From: an uncultured Clostridia bacterium
Lineage (GTDB): Bacteria > Bacillota > Clostridia > Christensenellales > Aristaeellaceae
Direction: 5' to 3'
DNA: 29,058 nt
Assembly: GCA_934667105.1 (NCBI GenBank)
Contig: CAKULG010000026.1
Coordinates: 1 to 29,058 of the forward strand
The notes under the pieces: model-generated
Seen by the model: only the letters and a program-made list of their open reading frames with translations
Database searches by the model: none
What the model was told of the DNA's origin: nothing
Shown: piece after piece, positions 15,424 to 23,004 of the stretch
Position numbering within the stretch: the stretch's first letter is position 1
How the letters are laid out: each line of letters opens with the position of its first letter
Made by a program: the position numbers and the translations under genes

Positions 15424-16506
15424 TTAATCTTGCGTCAGCTTTACCGTAAGGTTCAGGATGGTTACGGCAGGGGTGTTAAACAGGCGGAAGGGCGGCAGCC
15501 CGATAGCGGCGGAGGCCCCCAGCCCGGGGCTGATATACTGGGGAATGCCCAGGAAATAGGATAGCCCCGAAACGCCCCGATCCCCGGGAAACCAGCCGTT
15601 TTGCCCCAGCCCGGCAGATTCGGGCACGCGCACTGGCCCTACCCAGGGCAGCCGCCATTGGCCGTTTACATAGTGCCCCGCCAGCACCAGCGAAACCGTG
15701 CGCACATAGCTGGCGTTATCCGTCTGGGTGAATTCCTGCAAATTTTCCATGGCGGATAATTGCAGGGGGTGATGGGTCAGCGCGATATGAATATCGCCGG
15801 AGGTGATTTCTCGCCGCGCTTCGCGCACCCGGCGCAGCTGATCAAGCTGATATTCCACGGCGATAAGCGCGGCCTGGCGCGCTTCGGATTCCGCCTGGCC
15901 CAGCAACTCGCTTCGCCGGGCGTTCAGCGCGGTTTCCGATGCGTCCGCATCCAGGGAATAAATCCATTCCGGGCACAGCCAGATCACGCCGTTCCCCCGG
16001 ACGATCTTCTGAGGCGCGTCCAGATAAATCGCGCCCTGGGCCTCGGCGCGCAGGATGTATTCAGCCTTGGCGTTGTTATAGCCGTGCGGGGTGGAAAGCA
16101 GGGGCGCGGGGTCCTCGTCCCCGGGGATGAAATAGACGGGGGCGACGCCCTGGAAAAGATCGATCAGCTTAAGAAAGGCGGTCACGTCCCCGTCCCGGCC
16201 CGTCACATCCCCCGTGACGCAGACGATATCGAATTTCTGGCTGCGCACGGCGGCCCACAGCCGCTCCTGATTCGCGCCGAAGAGCAGGCCGTGAAGATCG
16301 CTGATATGCAGAATTTTGAAATTTTCCAGCGACGCGGGCAGGGAAGGAATGGTGACGTTTTGCCGCTCCAGATTTACGCGGCTGTTATTCAGATGATTCA
16401 GCGCCAGGGCCACCGCCACGATAAAAACCAGCAGCAGCGCCAGAAAGCCCAGCCAGGGACGGCGCTTTTTTGGCTCCGCGAAAAGCGGATCGGCAGAGCG
16501 TTTCAT
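15424..16506 (-). CDS. Membrane-anchored metallophosphoesterase-like protein with altered active site
   Basis: 360 residues from MKRSADPLFAEPKK; the ATG is preceded by AAAGGAGA, while a longer frame to 16671 runs through the promoter. One N-terminal membrane anchor (WLGFLALLLVFIVAVALALN) places the domain outside the membrane. Calcineurin-like motifs are present in order: ISDLHGL, VTGDVTGRDGD, and LTHHPLQL. Two are degenerate: the usual GNH(D/E) is GDEDP, and the usual GHTHGGQ is GHYVNGQ, so one metal-binding histidine and the catalytic Asn/His are missing. It may hydrolyse poorly or bind a ligand without hydrolysis. First gene of the leftward ppk1 operon. Confidence 0.8.
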   Translation of the reverse strand: MKRSADPLFAEPKKRRPWLGFLALLLVFIVAVALALNHLNNSRVNLERQNVTIPSLPASLENFKILHISDLHGLLFGANQERLWAAVRSQKFDIVCVTGDVTGRDGDVTAFLKLIDLFQGVAPVYFIPGDEDPAPLLSTPHGYNNAKAEYILRAEAQGAIYLDAPQKIVRGNGVIWLCPEWIYSLDADASETALNARRSELLGQAESEARQAALIAVEYQLDQLRRVREARREITSGDIHIALTHHPLQLSAMENLQEFTQTDNASYVRTVSLVLAGHYVNGQWRLPWVGPVRVPESAGLGQNGWFPGDRGVSGLSYFLGIPQYISPGLGASAAIGLPPFRLFNTPAVTILNLTVKLTQD

Positions 16507-16526
16507 AAAAATCTCCTTTCCCAGGG

Positions 16527-16560
16527 GATTGAACACCATTATAGATTGAACACCATTATA
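16527..16560. repeat. Exact 17-bp tandem duplication in a promoter
   Basis: GATTGAACACCATTATA occurs twice head to tail (16527-16543 and 16544-16560). On the minus strand each copy starts with a TATAAT box, so the -10 element is duplicated in phase upstream of the metallophosphoesterase gene. Confidence 0.95.
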
Positions 16561-16583
16561 TATGAAAAGGGCCCAACTGGCAA
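16555..16583 (-). promoter_or_regulatory. Promoter of the metallophosphoesterase-ppk1 operon
   Basis: On the minus strand TTGCCA (16578-16583), 17 bases, TATAAT (16555-16560). The second -10 copy (16538-16543) has only TTCATA at the matching -35 distance. Predicted mRNA leader is short and contains AAAGGAGA. Confidence 0.75.
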
Positions 16584-16737
16584 TGCGAAAAATCCGCCGG
16601 ATGCAGGATTTTACACTTTTTTGACGAACGAAAAAGGGAGCGATTCGACAGAATACGGCAAAGGTTCTCATCGCATTTTGCGGGAAACCATGCTATGCTG
16701 GGTGAGGCTTGTCCCCGCCCTGAAGGAGGAAGCCCGG

Positions 16738-18120
16738 ATGCCCAAGAAAAAGAGCAGCTATCAGTGCGCCGCCTGCGGCTATGAAACCCCTCGCTGGCTA
16801 GGTAAATGCCCCGAATGCGGGGCGTGGAACACACTGGAGGAGATCGCCCCCCAGCCCGAAGCCCCCGCCCCCAAGCAATATAAGCAGCGAGGAGGCATTG
16901 GCGCGGAGGCCCGGCCCCTTCGTGAAATCGAAACGGGGCGGCAGGTGTATACGAAAAGCGGTCTGGAGGAACTGGACCGCGTGCTGGGCGGCGGCATTGT
17001 GGAGGGCGCGCTGATTCTGGTGGGCGGCGATCCGGGCATCGGAAAATCCACGCTGCTGATGCAGGTGTGCGCTCATCTTTCGGAAAACGGCAAGCGCGTG
17101 CTCTATGTGAGCGGCGAGGAAAGCGCCCGGCAGATCAAGCTGCGGGCGGTGCGCCTGGGAGTGCAGGACAGCGAAATGACCGTCCTGACCGAAAACGCGA
17201 TGGACGCGGTGGAGGCCCGGCTTCAGCAGGAAGCGCCGGATTTCTGCGTGATCGATTCTATCCAAACCATGTATCGCCCGGAAATGGGCAGCGCCCCGGG
17301 CAGCGTGAGCCAGGTGCGGGAATGCGCCTCGGTGCTGATGCGCTATGCCAAGACGGAGGGCTGCGCTATTTTCCTGGTGGGCCACGTCACCAAGGAAGGC
17401 GCGCTGGCCGGGCCCCGGGTGCTGGAGCACATGGTGGACGTGGTGCTCTATTTCGAGGGGGATCATCAGCATGAATACCGGCTGCTGCGGGCGGTGAAAA
17501 ACCGCTTCGGCTCGGTGAACGAGCTGGGGCTGTTTGAAATGACGGGCACGGGCATGCGCCCGGTGGGCAACCCCTCGGAAACGCTGCTGTCCCAGCGGGC
17601 CAAGGGGGCCAGCGGCTCCTGCGTTTTCTGCGGGCTGGAGGGCTCGCGGCCCATGCTGGTGGATATTCAGGCCCTGGCCACCCAATCCTTTTACGCCGTG
17701 CCCCGGCGCACGGTGGACGGCATGGATTCCGCCCGGGTGATGCTGCTGCTGGCGGTCATGGAAAAGCGCGCGCGGCTGAAAATGTATAACCGGGATGCGT
17801 ATATCAACGTGGCGGGAGGGCTTTCGCTTAACGAGCCTGCGGCCGATCTGGCCTTTTGCATGGCGGTGGCTTCCTCCTACACCGATCGGCCCATTCCCCC
17901 CGATTGGGCGGTGATGGGCGAGGTGGGCCTGGCGGGCGAGGTGCGCGCTATTCCGCAATTGGAGCGCCGGGTAGCGGAATGCCAGCGGCTGGGCTTCACC
18001 CATATTCTCTGCCCCCGGGACAGCGCCCGCCATTTGCGCGGCACCCAGGGGGTTACGCTGCACGGCGTGGACACGGTGGCCCAGGCCATGGCCGTGCTGG
18101 ATCTGCTGCCCTCCGCCTGA
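16738..18120 (+). CDS. radA: DNA repair/recombination ATPase RadA (Sms)
   Basis: 460 residues. The ATG at 16738 follows GAAGGAGG by about 8 bases; the much longer upstream frame is antisense to the metallophosphoesterase gene. It has a four-cysteine zinc finger (C10, C13, C24, C27), Walker A GDPGIGKST (97-105), the RadA motif KNRFGSVNE, and a C-terminal Lon-like domain (NVAGGLSLNEPAADLAFCMA). RadA is a RecA-like helicase that acts in branch migration and recombination. Divergently placed from the ppk1 operon and followed by the PIN-TRAM gene, a common Firmicutes order. Confidence 0.97.
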   Translation: MPKKKSSYQCAACGYETPRWLGKCPECGAWNTLEEIAPQPEAPAPKQYKQRGGIGAEARPLREIETGRQVYTKSGLEELDRVLGGGIVEGALILVGGDPGIGKSTLLMQVCAHLSENGKRVLYVSGEESARQIKLRAVRLGVQDSEMTVLTENAMDAVEARLQQEAPDFCVIDSIQTMYRPEMGSAPGSVSQVRECASVLMRYAKTEGCAIFLVGHVTKEGALAGPRVLEHMVDVVLYFEGDHQHEYRLLRAVKNRFGSVNELGLFEMTGTGMRPVGNPSETLLSQRAKGASGSCVFCGLEGSRPMLVDIQALATQSFYAVPRRTVDGMDSARVMLLLAVMEKRARLKMYNRDAYINVAGGLSLNEPAADLAFCMAVASSYTDRPIPPDWAVMGEVGLAGEVRAIPQLERRVAECQRLGFTHILCPRDSARHLRGTQGVTLHGVDTVAQAMAVLDLLPSA

Positions 18121-18221
18121 TAAAATGGCCTGTTTCCTCCGAAACATGCATGGGCGGAGCGAAAAACGCGCATGCTATCTTCATACAGTATCATCGTTGA
18201 AGAAAGAGAGGAAGCATTGTC

Positions 18222-19067
18222 ATGGAAACGGAACATTTATCTATCTCCTCCCGGCGCTTTCGCGCTCTGTGCGGCCTGTTTGCCGGGGCGGCCCTGGCGG
18301 CGCTGCTGACGCTGCCGCTGCGCCTGCTGCCGGCCGGGTGGTATCAAGGGGCGGCGGCCCTTACGCTGTATGCGGCGCTGCTTCCCCTGGGCTGGGTCCT
18401 GGGCGGCGCGCGGAAGGGCCCGGGCGCTTTTCCGGCGGCGGAAAGGGCGGACAGCGCCGCGCCCAAGGTGCTGGATACCTCGGTGCTCATCGACGGGCGC
18501 ATTTATGATATTTGTAAGGCAGGCTTTCTGGAAGGCCCACTGGTAGCCCCCGCCTTTGTGCTGGACGAACTGCGGCATATCGCCGACAGCGCGGATTCTC
18601 TGCGGCGCAATCGGGGGCGGCGCGGGCTGGATGTGCTGGCCCGGCTGCAGGAGGAGGCGGAGCGCCGCGTCCGCATTGTGGAAAAGGATTATCCCGATGC
18701 GGAGGAGGTGGATGTGAAGCTGCTGCGTCTGGCCCGGGATCTGGGCGGCGCGGTGCTGACCAACGATTATAATTTGAACAAGGTGGCGGGGGTCACGGGG
18801 GTACGGGTGCTCAATATTAACGAGTTGGCCGGCGCGCTGCGTCCCGCCGTGCTGCCCGGGGAAGAAATGACGGTGCAGGTTATCCGGGAGGGCAAGGAGC
18901 CCGGCCAGGGCGTGGCTTATCTGGAGGATGGCACCATGGTGGTTGTTGAAAACGGCCGCCGCAGGATGGGGGAAAAGCTGGAAATCGAGGTGACTACCGT
19001 GCTGCAAACCAGCGCGGGGCGCATGATTTTCGGCCGGGCGAAGGAAAAGGAAAACCGCGCGGGATAG
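18222..19067 (+). CDS. PIN-TRAM domain membrane protein, YacL-like
   Basis: 281 residues. Two N-terminal membrane helices (about 13-37 and 41-62) are followed by a PIN nuclease domain starting KVLDTSVLIDGRIYDI, with acidic residues D85 and D91, then VLDELRHIAD and a late TNDYNLNKVA. Residues from about 210 form a TRAM domain (GQGVAYLEDGTMVVVENGRR). YacL-family members usually have four membrane helices and about 360 residues, so this is a short form. The family is presumed to be a membrane-tethered ribonuclease. It sits after radA, as in many Firmicutes. Confidence 0.9.
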   Translation: METEHLSISSRRFRALCGLFAGAALAALLTLPLRLLPAGWYQGAAALTLYAALLPLGWVLGGARKGPGAFPAAERADSAAPKVLDTSVLIDGRIYDICKAGFLEGPLVAPAFVLDELRHIADSADSLRRNRGRRGLDVLARLQEEAERRVRIVEKDYPDAEEVDVKLLRLARDLGGAVLTNDYNLNKVAGVTGVRVLNINELAGALRPAVLPGEEMTVQVIREGKEPGQGVAYLEDGTMVVVENGRRRMGEKLEIEVTTVLQTSAGRMIFGRAKEKENRAG

Positions 19068-19171
19068 CGCGCAAAGGTGAGCAAGCGGGTGTCGCCCCGC
19101 GTCCACGCAGAAGCGAGCCGCGGGTTTCGGGCGGCAATTTAAGAATTGCCTGCCCCCGTTGCCGCTTTCTT

Positions 19172-19197
19172 CCCCGGGCTGTACATTTGGCCCGGGG
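19172..19197 (+). terminator. GC-rich inverted repeat after the PIN-TRAM gene
   Basis: CCCCGGGC (19172-19179) pairs with GCCCGGGG (19190-19197) over a 10-base loop. The following bases are TGTGTTATAAT, not a clean T tract. It could end upstream transcription, but it also overlaps the promoter at 19180-19208. Confidence 0.45.
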
Positions 19198-19208
19198 TGT
19201 GTTATAAT
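19180..19208 (+). promoter_or_regulatory. Candidate promoter for the carboxypeptidase gene
   Basis: TGTACA (19180-19185), 17 bases, perfect TATAAT (19203-19208). The -35 is weak and lies in the loop of a GC-rich hairpin. It would give a 160-base mRNA leader containing another inverted repeat (GGAGCGC near 19269, GCGCTCC near 19297). Confidence 0.5.
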
Positions 19209-19375
19209 ATTTAGGAAAGCTGCGTTTGCGGTTTTCCGGGCCGCCGGGCGGCAAGCATGCTATGAAAGCGGAGCGCATTTTCCCGCCGGGAAGCGCGCTC
19301 CGTACAAACGCGCAGAATGTGCGCCGGGAAGATCGCTTCCCCTATTTATTTATTTTCCATACTTCAGGAGGCACT

Positions 19376-20800
19376 ATGAAACACAACGGATGGATTCGTC
19401 AGGCGGCGCTGCTGCTGGCCGCCTTTTTCTGCCTGTCCATCCTTCCCTTTTCCGCCCTGGCGGACGAATACGATCCCCTGTATCCCGAACGGCTGTCCGA
19501 AGGGCATCTTTCCGCCAGCTCTGCCATTTTGGTGGAGGCGGACAGCGGCGAAGTGATTTTTGAAAAAAACGCGGACGCGCTCATGTATCCCGCCTCCACC
19601 ACCAAGATTCTCACCGTCTGGTTGGCCCTGACCATGGGCGATCCGGAACAGAAAATTACCGTCAGCGAGAACGCTGTGAACATCGCGGCGGACGAATCCT
19701 CCGCCAAGCTGGCGGCGGGGGAGGAAATGCGGCTGATCGATCTGCTTTACGCCGCCATACTGGTTTCGGGCAACGATGCGGCCACGGCCATCGCCGAGGG
19801 GCTGTGCGGCTCGGTGGAGGCTTTCGCCAACCAGATGAACCGAGTGGCGGCCGCGCTCGGCTGCACAAACACACACTTTGTCAACGCCAACGGCCTGCAC
19901 GATGAAAATCATTACACCACCGCCCGGGATATGGCGCTGCTGGCCCGAGTAGCCATGCAAAACACCACCTTCCGCCAGATTGTGGGCTCCACCTCCTACG
20001 TACTGCCCAAGGACAATGTGTATCGCTCCCGGGAAATTGTGACGGGAAACAAGTTTTTGCTTCCCTCCGCCGAAAAATGCTATTACGCCTACAGCACCGG
20101 TATCAAAACCGGCACCACCTCCGCGGCAGGCAAGTGCCTGGTGGGCTCCGCCAACAAGGACGGGGTCAGCCTGATTTCCGTGGTTTTTAACGCGCAGCAG
20201 GATCAGGAGCGCTATACCGATACCATCAAGCTGATGGATTATGGCTTCTCGCAATATTTGAGCACCAGCATCGCGGAGATTTATTTAAAAAATCCCCGAG
20301 TGATTGATATTCTGGGCTTTGATCTGGAGGATCCCGAGGTGGGGCGGCTGAAGCTGAACTTGCGCAAGGTGGATCCTGCGGCCACCGATCTGGTGGTCAC
20401 CACCCAGGCCCAGGTGGAATACTGGGTGCAGAATTTCAGCGCCATCACCGTCACCGAGTTCACCCGGGAATTCCGCGCCCCCATCGAGGAGGGCGAGGTG
20501 ATGGGCACGTTGACCTATACCCCCGCCGACGGGGGCACGCCGGTGGTATACGAACTGCTGGCTTCCCGCAGCATTGCCGCACGGGCGCAGCTGGCCCCCA
20601 CGGTGGAGCAGATTATCGCCGACGCGGAAAACGATCCAAACCCCTTCCCTCGAATCACCTTTGAAATCGTGTTCCTGTATCTGATTTTGCCCGCCGCCTG
20701 CGTTTACGCGCTGATTAAGCTGGGCAAATTCCTGCTGCCCCGGCTGAAATTCAAGCGCCGGGTGCGCGGCTTTAAGCCCACCAGCCGCTATTACCGCTGA
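19376..20800 (+). CDS. D-alanyl-D-alanine carboxypeptidase (DacF-type penicillin-binding protein)
   Basis: 474 residues from MKHNGWIRQA; the ATG at 19376 follows an AGGAGG site by 4 bases, and the frame upstream of it is not conserved-looking. A signal peptide ends near ALA-DE (about residue 29). Peptidase S11 motifs are complete: S74-x-x-K77 in YPASTTKIL, SGN at 131-133, KTG at 244-246. A C-terminal hydrophobic helix (IVFLYLILPAACVYALI) and a basic tail anchor it in the membrane. It trims the terminal D-Ala of peptidoglycan stem peptides. The anchor is a full transmembrane helix, whereas many relatives use an amphipathic one. Confidence 0.93.
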   Translation: MKHNGWIRQAALLLAAFFCLSILPFSALADEYDPLYPERLSEGHLSASSAILVEADSGEVIFEKNADALMYPASTTKILTVWLALTMGDPEQKITVSENAVNIAADESSAKLAAGEEMRLIDLLYAAILVSGNDAATAIAEGLCGSVEAFANQMNRVAAALGCTNTHFVNANGLHDENHYTTARDMALLARVAMQNTTFRQIVGSTSYVLPKDNVYRSREIVTGNKFLLPSAEKCYYAYSTGIKTGTTSAAGKCLVGSANKDGVSLISVVFNAQQDQERYTDTIKLMDYGFSQYLSTSIAEIYLKNPRVIDILGFDLEDPEVGRLKLNLRKVDPAATDLVVTTQAQVEYWVQNFSAITVTEFTREFRAPIEEGEVMGTLTYTPADGGTPVVYELLASRSIAARAQLAPTVEQIIADAENDPNPFPRITFEIVFLYLILPAACVYALIKLGKFLLPRLKFKRRVRGFKPTSRYYR

Positions 20801-20843
20801 GGGCGTTTCCCGTTCGCACGGCGGGAGGAAGGAGTATAGAACG

Positions 20844-21215
20844 ATGTATTTCACCTTTAACCATACCAATCTCAACGTGGCCAACCTGGAAAAAAGCCTG
20901 GCCTTTTACCGGGAGGCCCTGGGCCTGCTGCCCGTGCGCACCCACACCGCTCAGGACGGCAGCTTCACCCTCGCTTTTCTTTCGGACGGCGAAAGCAGCT
21001 ATCAATTGGAACTGACCTGCCTGAAGGCGCATCCACAACCCTACGAACTGGGCGAAAATGAAACGCACCTGTGCTTCACCGCCTCGGATTATGAGGCTGC
21101 CCATGAAAAGCACCGCCAGATGGGGTGCATCTGCTATGAAAACACAAAAATGGGCCTGTATTTCATCGAGGATCCGGATGGGTATTGGATCGAGATCGTG
21201 CGGCCCAAGCATTGA
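20844..21215 (+). CDS. Glyoxalase/VOC family protein, lactoylglutathione lyase-like
   Basis: 123 residues, one VOC module pair. It begins FNHTNLNVANLEKSLAFYREALGL; probable metal ligands are H7, E55 or so (SSYQLEL), H75 or so (ETHLCF) and the Glu of DPDGYWIEIV. It resembles GloA-type enzymes that isomerise methylglyoxal hemithioacetals, but substrate choice in VOC proteins cannot be read from sequence alone. The start has AAGGAG 9 bases upstream. Co-directional with the carboxypeptidase gene, 43 bases away. Confidence 0.85.
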   Translation: MYFTFNHTNLNVANLEKSLAFYREALGLLPVRTHTAQDGSFTLAFLSDGESSYQLELTCLKAHPQPYELGENETHLCFTASDYEAAHEKHRQMGCICYENTKMGLYFIEDPDGYWIEIVRPKH

Positions 21216-21246
21216 ACGAGCGATAATAAAGCGTAAACATTAAGGG

Positions 21247-21279
21247 GGAGCCGTTCTTTGGCTTACAAAGAACGGCTCC
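21247..21279. terminator. Perfect 14-bp inverted repeat between convergent genes
   Basis: GGAGCCGTTCTTTG (21247-21260) and CAAAGAACGGCTCC (21266-21279) flank a 5-base loop. It lies between the end of the glyoxalase gene and the end of the leftward isomerase gene, where a bidirectional terminator is expected. There is no T tract on either side, so termination would be weak or rely on another factor. Confidence 0.55.
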
Positions 21280-21330
21280 TCCGCAAATACCTTGTTTTCG
21301 TTTTTTCACAGTCCCTTTGCGTAAAAAACG

Positions 21331-22173
21331 TTAAATCAGCTTGCGCAGGAATTCCACCGCGTCGCCGATATCCCGCGCGGGCTGATCGCCCACTTCCCGC
21401 TCGATGGTCAGGAAGCCGTGATAGCCGATCTCCTCCAGCGCCTTCAGATAGGCGGGGAAGGGCACGTCGCCCTGGCCCAGGGGCAACTCGATAAAGGAGG
21501 GGCTCACCACCGGCGCATCCTCTGCCACCAGGCCGTAAATCTTTTCAGGGTCGCGGTCCTTTAGCTTGCGGCCGTCCTTGGCGTGGGTATGCACGATGTA
21601 TTTTTTTAGGGTATGCACCGCCTGCACCGGGTCGTCCCCCGTCACCATCACCAGGTTGGCGGGGTCCAGGTTCACGGCCACGCCGGTGGAATGCAGCCCG
21701 TCCAGGAAGGCGCAGAGCGTCTTGGCGGTTTCGGGGCCCGTTTCCACGGCGAAGTGCGCCTGCATGCGGTCGGCGTATTCCGCCAGTTGGCCGCAGGCAT
21801 CCTGCATCACGGCGTAGCGGGGATGGCTGGGGTCTTCGGGCACCACGCCGATATGGGTGGTGACGATATCGGTTTCCAGTTCCTTGGCTAAATCCACGAT
21901 ACGCTTGGATTTTTCAATCAACTCCGGGTTCTTTTCCGCGTCGCCAAAGCCGTGACCCAGATCGCCGCACAGGGCGGAAATGACCAGGCCCTCGCCCCTT
22001 ACCTGGCGCAGAAACTCCTTGCGCCGCTCGCCCGTCAGCTTTTCGGGAGCCAGCTCGCCGTAGGTGGCATAGGCCTGAATGCCCTGCGCCCCCAGCTGGG
22101 CGGCGGCGCGCAGCGCCTCGGGAATGGGCAGGCGGAAGGATTCCAGCATCACGCCGATAGAAAATTTGCTCAT
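21331..22173 (-). CDS. Sugar phosphate isomerase/epimerase-type TIM barrel protein
   Basis: 280 residues from MSKFSIGVML; the ATG at 22173 has AGGAGG 10 bases upstream, and a longer frame to 22308 crosses the promoter. It belongs to the AP endonuclease 2-like barrel family: IQAYATYGEL near the N-terminus, VTTHIGVVPED, FAVETGP, AVNLDPANLVM, VHTHAKDGRK and FLTIEREVG carry the usual metal-binding Glu/Asp/His pattern. Members act on inositol, hydroxypyruvate or keto sugars; no neighbour points to a substrate. It is a single leftward gene divergent from the aromatic operon. Confidence 0.85.
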   Translation of the reverse strand: MSKFSIGVMLESFRLPIPEALRAAAQLGAQGIQAYATYGELAPEKLTGERRKEFLRQVRGEGLVISALCGDLGHGFGDAEKNPELIEKSKRIVDLAKELETDIVTTHIGVVPEDPSHPRYAVMQDACGQLAEYADRMQAHFAVETGPETAKTLCAFLDGLHSTGVAVNLDPANLVMVTGDDPVQAVHTLKKYIVHTHAKDGRKLKDRDPEKIYGLVAEDAPVVSPSFIELPLGQGDVPFPAYLKALEEIGYHGFLTIEREVGDQPARDIGDAVEFLRKLI

Positions 22174-22209
22174 TGCAATAACGCCTCCTTTAATGGGGTA
22201 TCTAGAGGT

Positions 22210-22238
22210 ATTATATCTGGTTTCCCGCCTCCGCGCAA
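22210..22238 (-). promoter_or_regulatory. Promoter of the isomerase/epimerase gene
   Basis: On the minus strand TTGCGC (22233-22238), 17 bases, TATAAT (22210-22215), about 37 bases upstream of the start codon. The boxes and spacing are the same as in the crRNA-like RNA promoter. Confidence 0.75.
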
Positions 22239-22311
22239 GGGGGGAAAAACGGCCTGCGCGCCGCCTTTTTTGCACGCTATTTTTCAAAAAAACGACTTTT
22301 TTCCGCAATCC

Positions 22312-22340
22312 TTGCGCGCCGGGCGTATTTGTGATATGAT
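22312..22340 (+). promoter_or_regulatory. Promoter of the aromatic biosynthesis operon
   Basis: TTGCGC (22312-22317), 17 bases, TATGAT (22335-22340). The predicted start is about 62 bases upstream of aroK. The leader is short and I see no T box or leader peptide in it. Confidence 0.7.
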
Positions 22341-22409
22341 GTAAGAAGCTGGCGCGGCGGCGCCGGGGCGGGAATATACGGCCGAAGGCACGCGAGGGGG
22401 ACGAGGGCC

Positions 22410-22931
22410 ATGATTCATATGCATATCTTTTTGGTGGGCATGGCGGGCGCGGGAAAAACCAGCCTGGGCAGGCGATTGGCGCAGAATTTGAACGTGCGGT
22501 TTGTGGATACCGATCAGCGGGTGAGCGAAATGCTGGGAATGTCCGTGAACGAGATTTTCGCCGCCTTCGGGGAGGCCTTTTTCCGCAATGCCGAAACGGG
22601 CGCGCTGATGGAGTTGGTGGGCCAGCCGCCCTGCGTGGTTTCCACCGGGGGCGGCCTTTGCACCATTGCGGAAAACGTGACCATCATGAAAAACCACGGC
22701 GTGATTATCCATATCGATCGCCCGCTGGATCAGATTCTTTCCGACATCAAAACCGATCGCAGGCCCAACCTGGCGGGGGGCACCCATGAAGACGTAATCG
22801 ATCTGTACAACCGCCGCATCGGCTATTACCGGGCGGCGGCGGATTACCGGCTGGATAATTCCAAGGGCTTCGTCATGGGCGTTAAAAATTTAACCGAGCT
22901 GGCGGAGAGCCTGGAGGCCGAGGGCCTGTAA
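22410..22931 (+). CDS. aroK: Shikimate kinase
   Basis: 173 residues. Walker A GMAGAGKTS (10-18), the shikimate-binding VDTD (32-35), FFRNAE, the glycine triplet STGGGLC, and the lid-region Arg in RRPNL are all present. It phosphorylates shikimate to shikimate 3-phosphate. First gene of the seven-gene aromatic operon; followed after 73 bases by aroB, a gap that holds a T run (TTTTTT near 22972) after GC-rich bases with poor pairing. Confidence 0.94.
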   Translation: MIHMHIFLVGMAGAGKTSLGRRLAQNLNVRFVDTDQRVSEMLGMSVNEIFAAFGEAFFRNAETGALMELVGQPPCVVSTGGGLCTIAENVTIMKNHGVIIHIDRPLDQILSDIKTDRRPNLAGGTHEDVIDLYNRRIGYYRAAADYRLDNSKGFVMGVKNLTELAESLEAEGL

Positions 22932-23004
22932 GGGGCGAGGAAAGAGCGCGGCGGCGTTCAGGCGCGGCCCGCTTTTTTCATTCGCCGGGAGGAGGAAAAA
23001 CGCC

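Noticed and set aside
15760..16737. Long upstream extension of the radA frame
   Set aside because: It is antisense to the metallophosphoesterase gene; RadA homology begins at MPKKKSSYQC with a strong ribosome binding site just before.
22932..23004. A terminator between aroK and aroB (GC-rich bases then TTTTTT)
   Set aside because: The GC-rich part does not pair well, and the operon context argues for read-through; listed only as a note under aroK.
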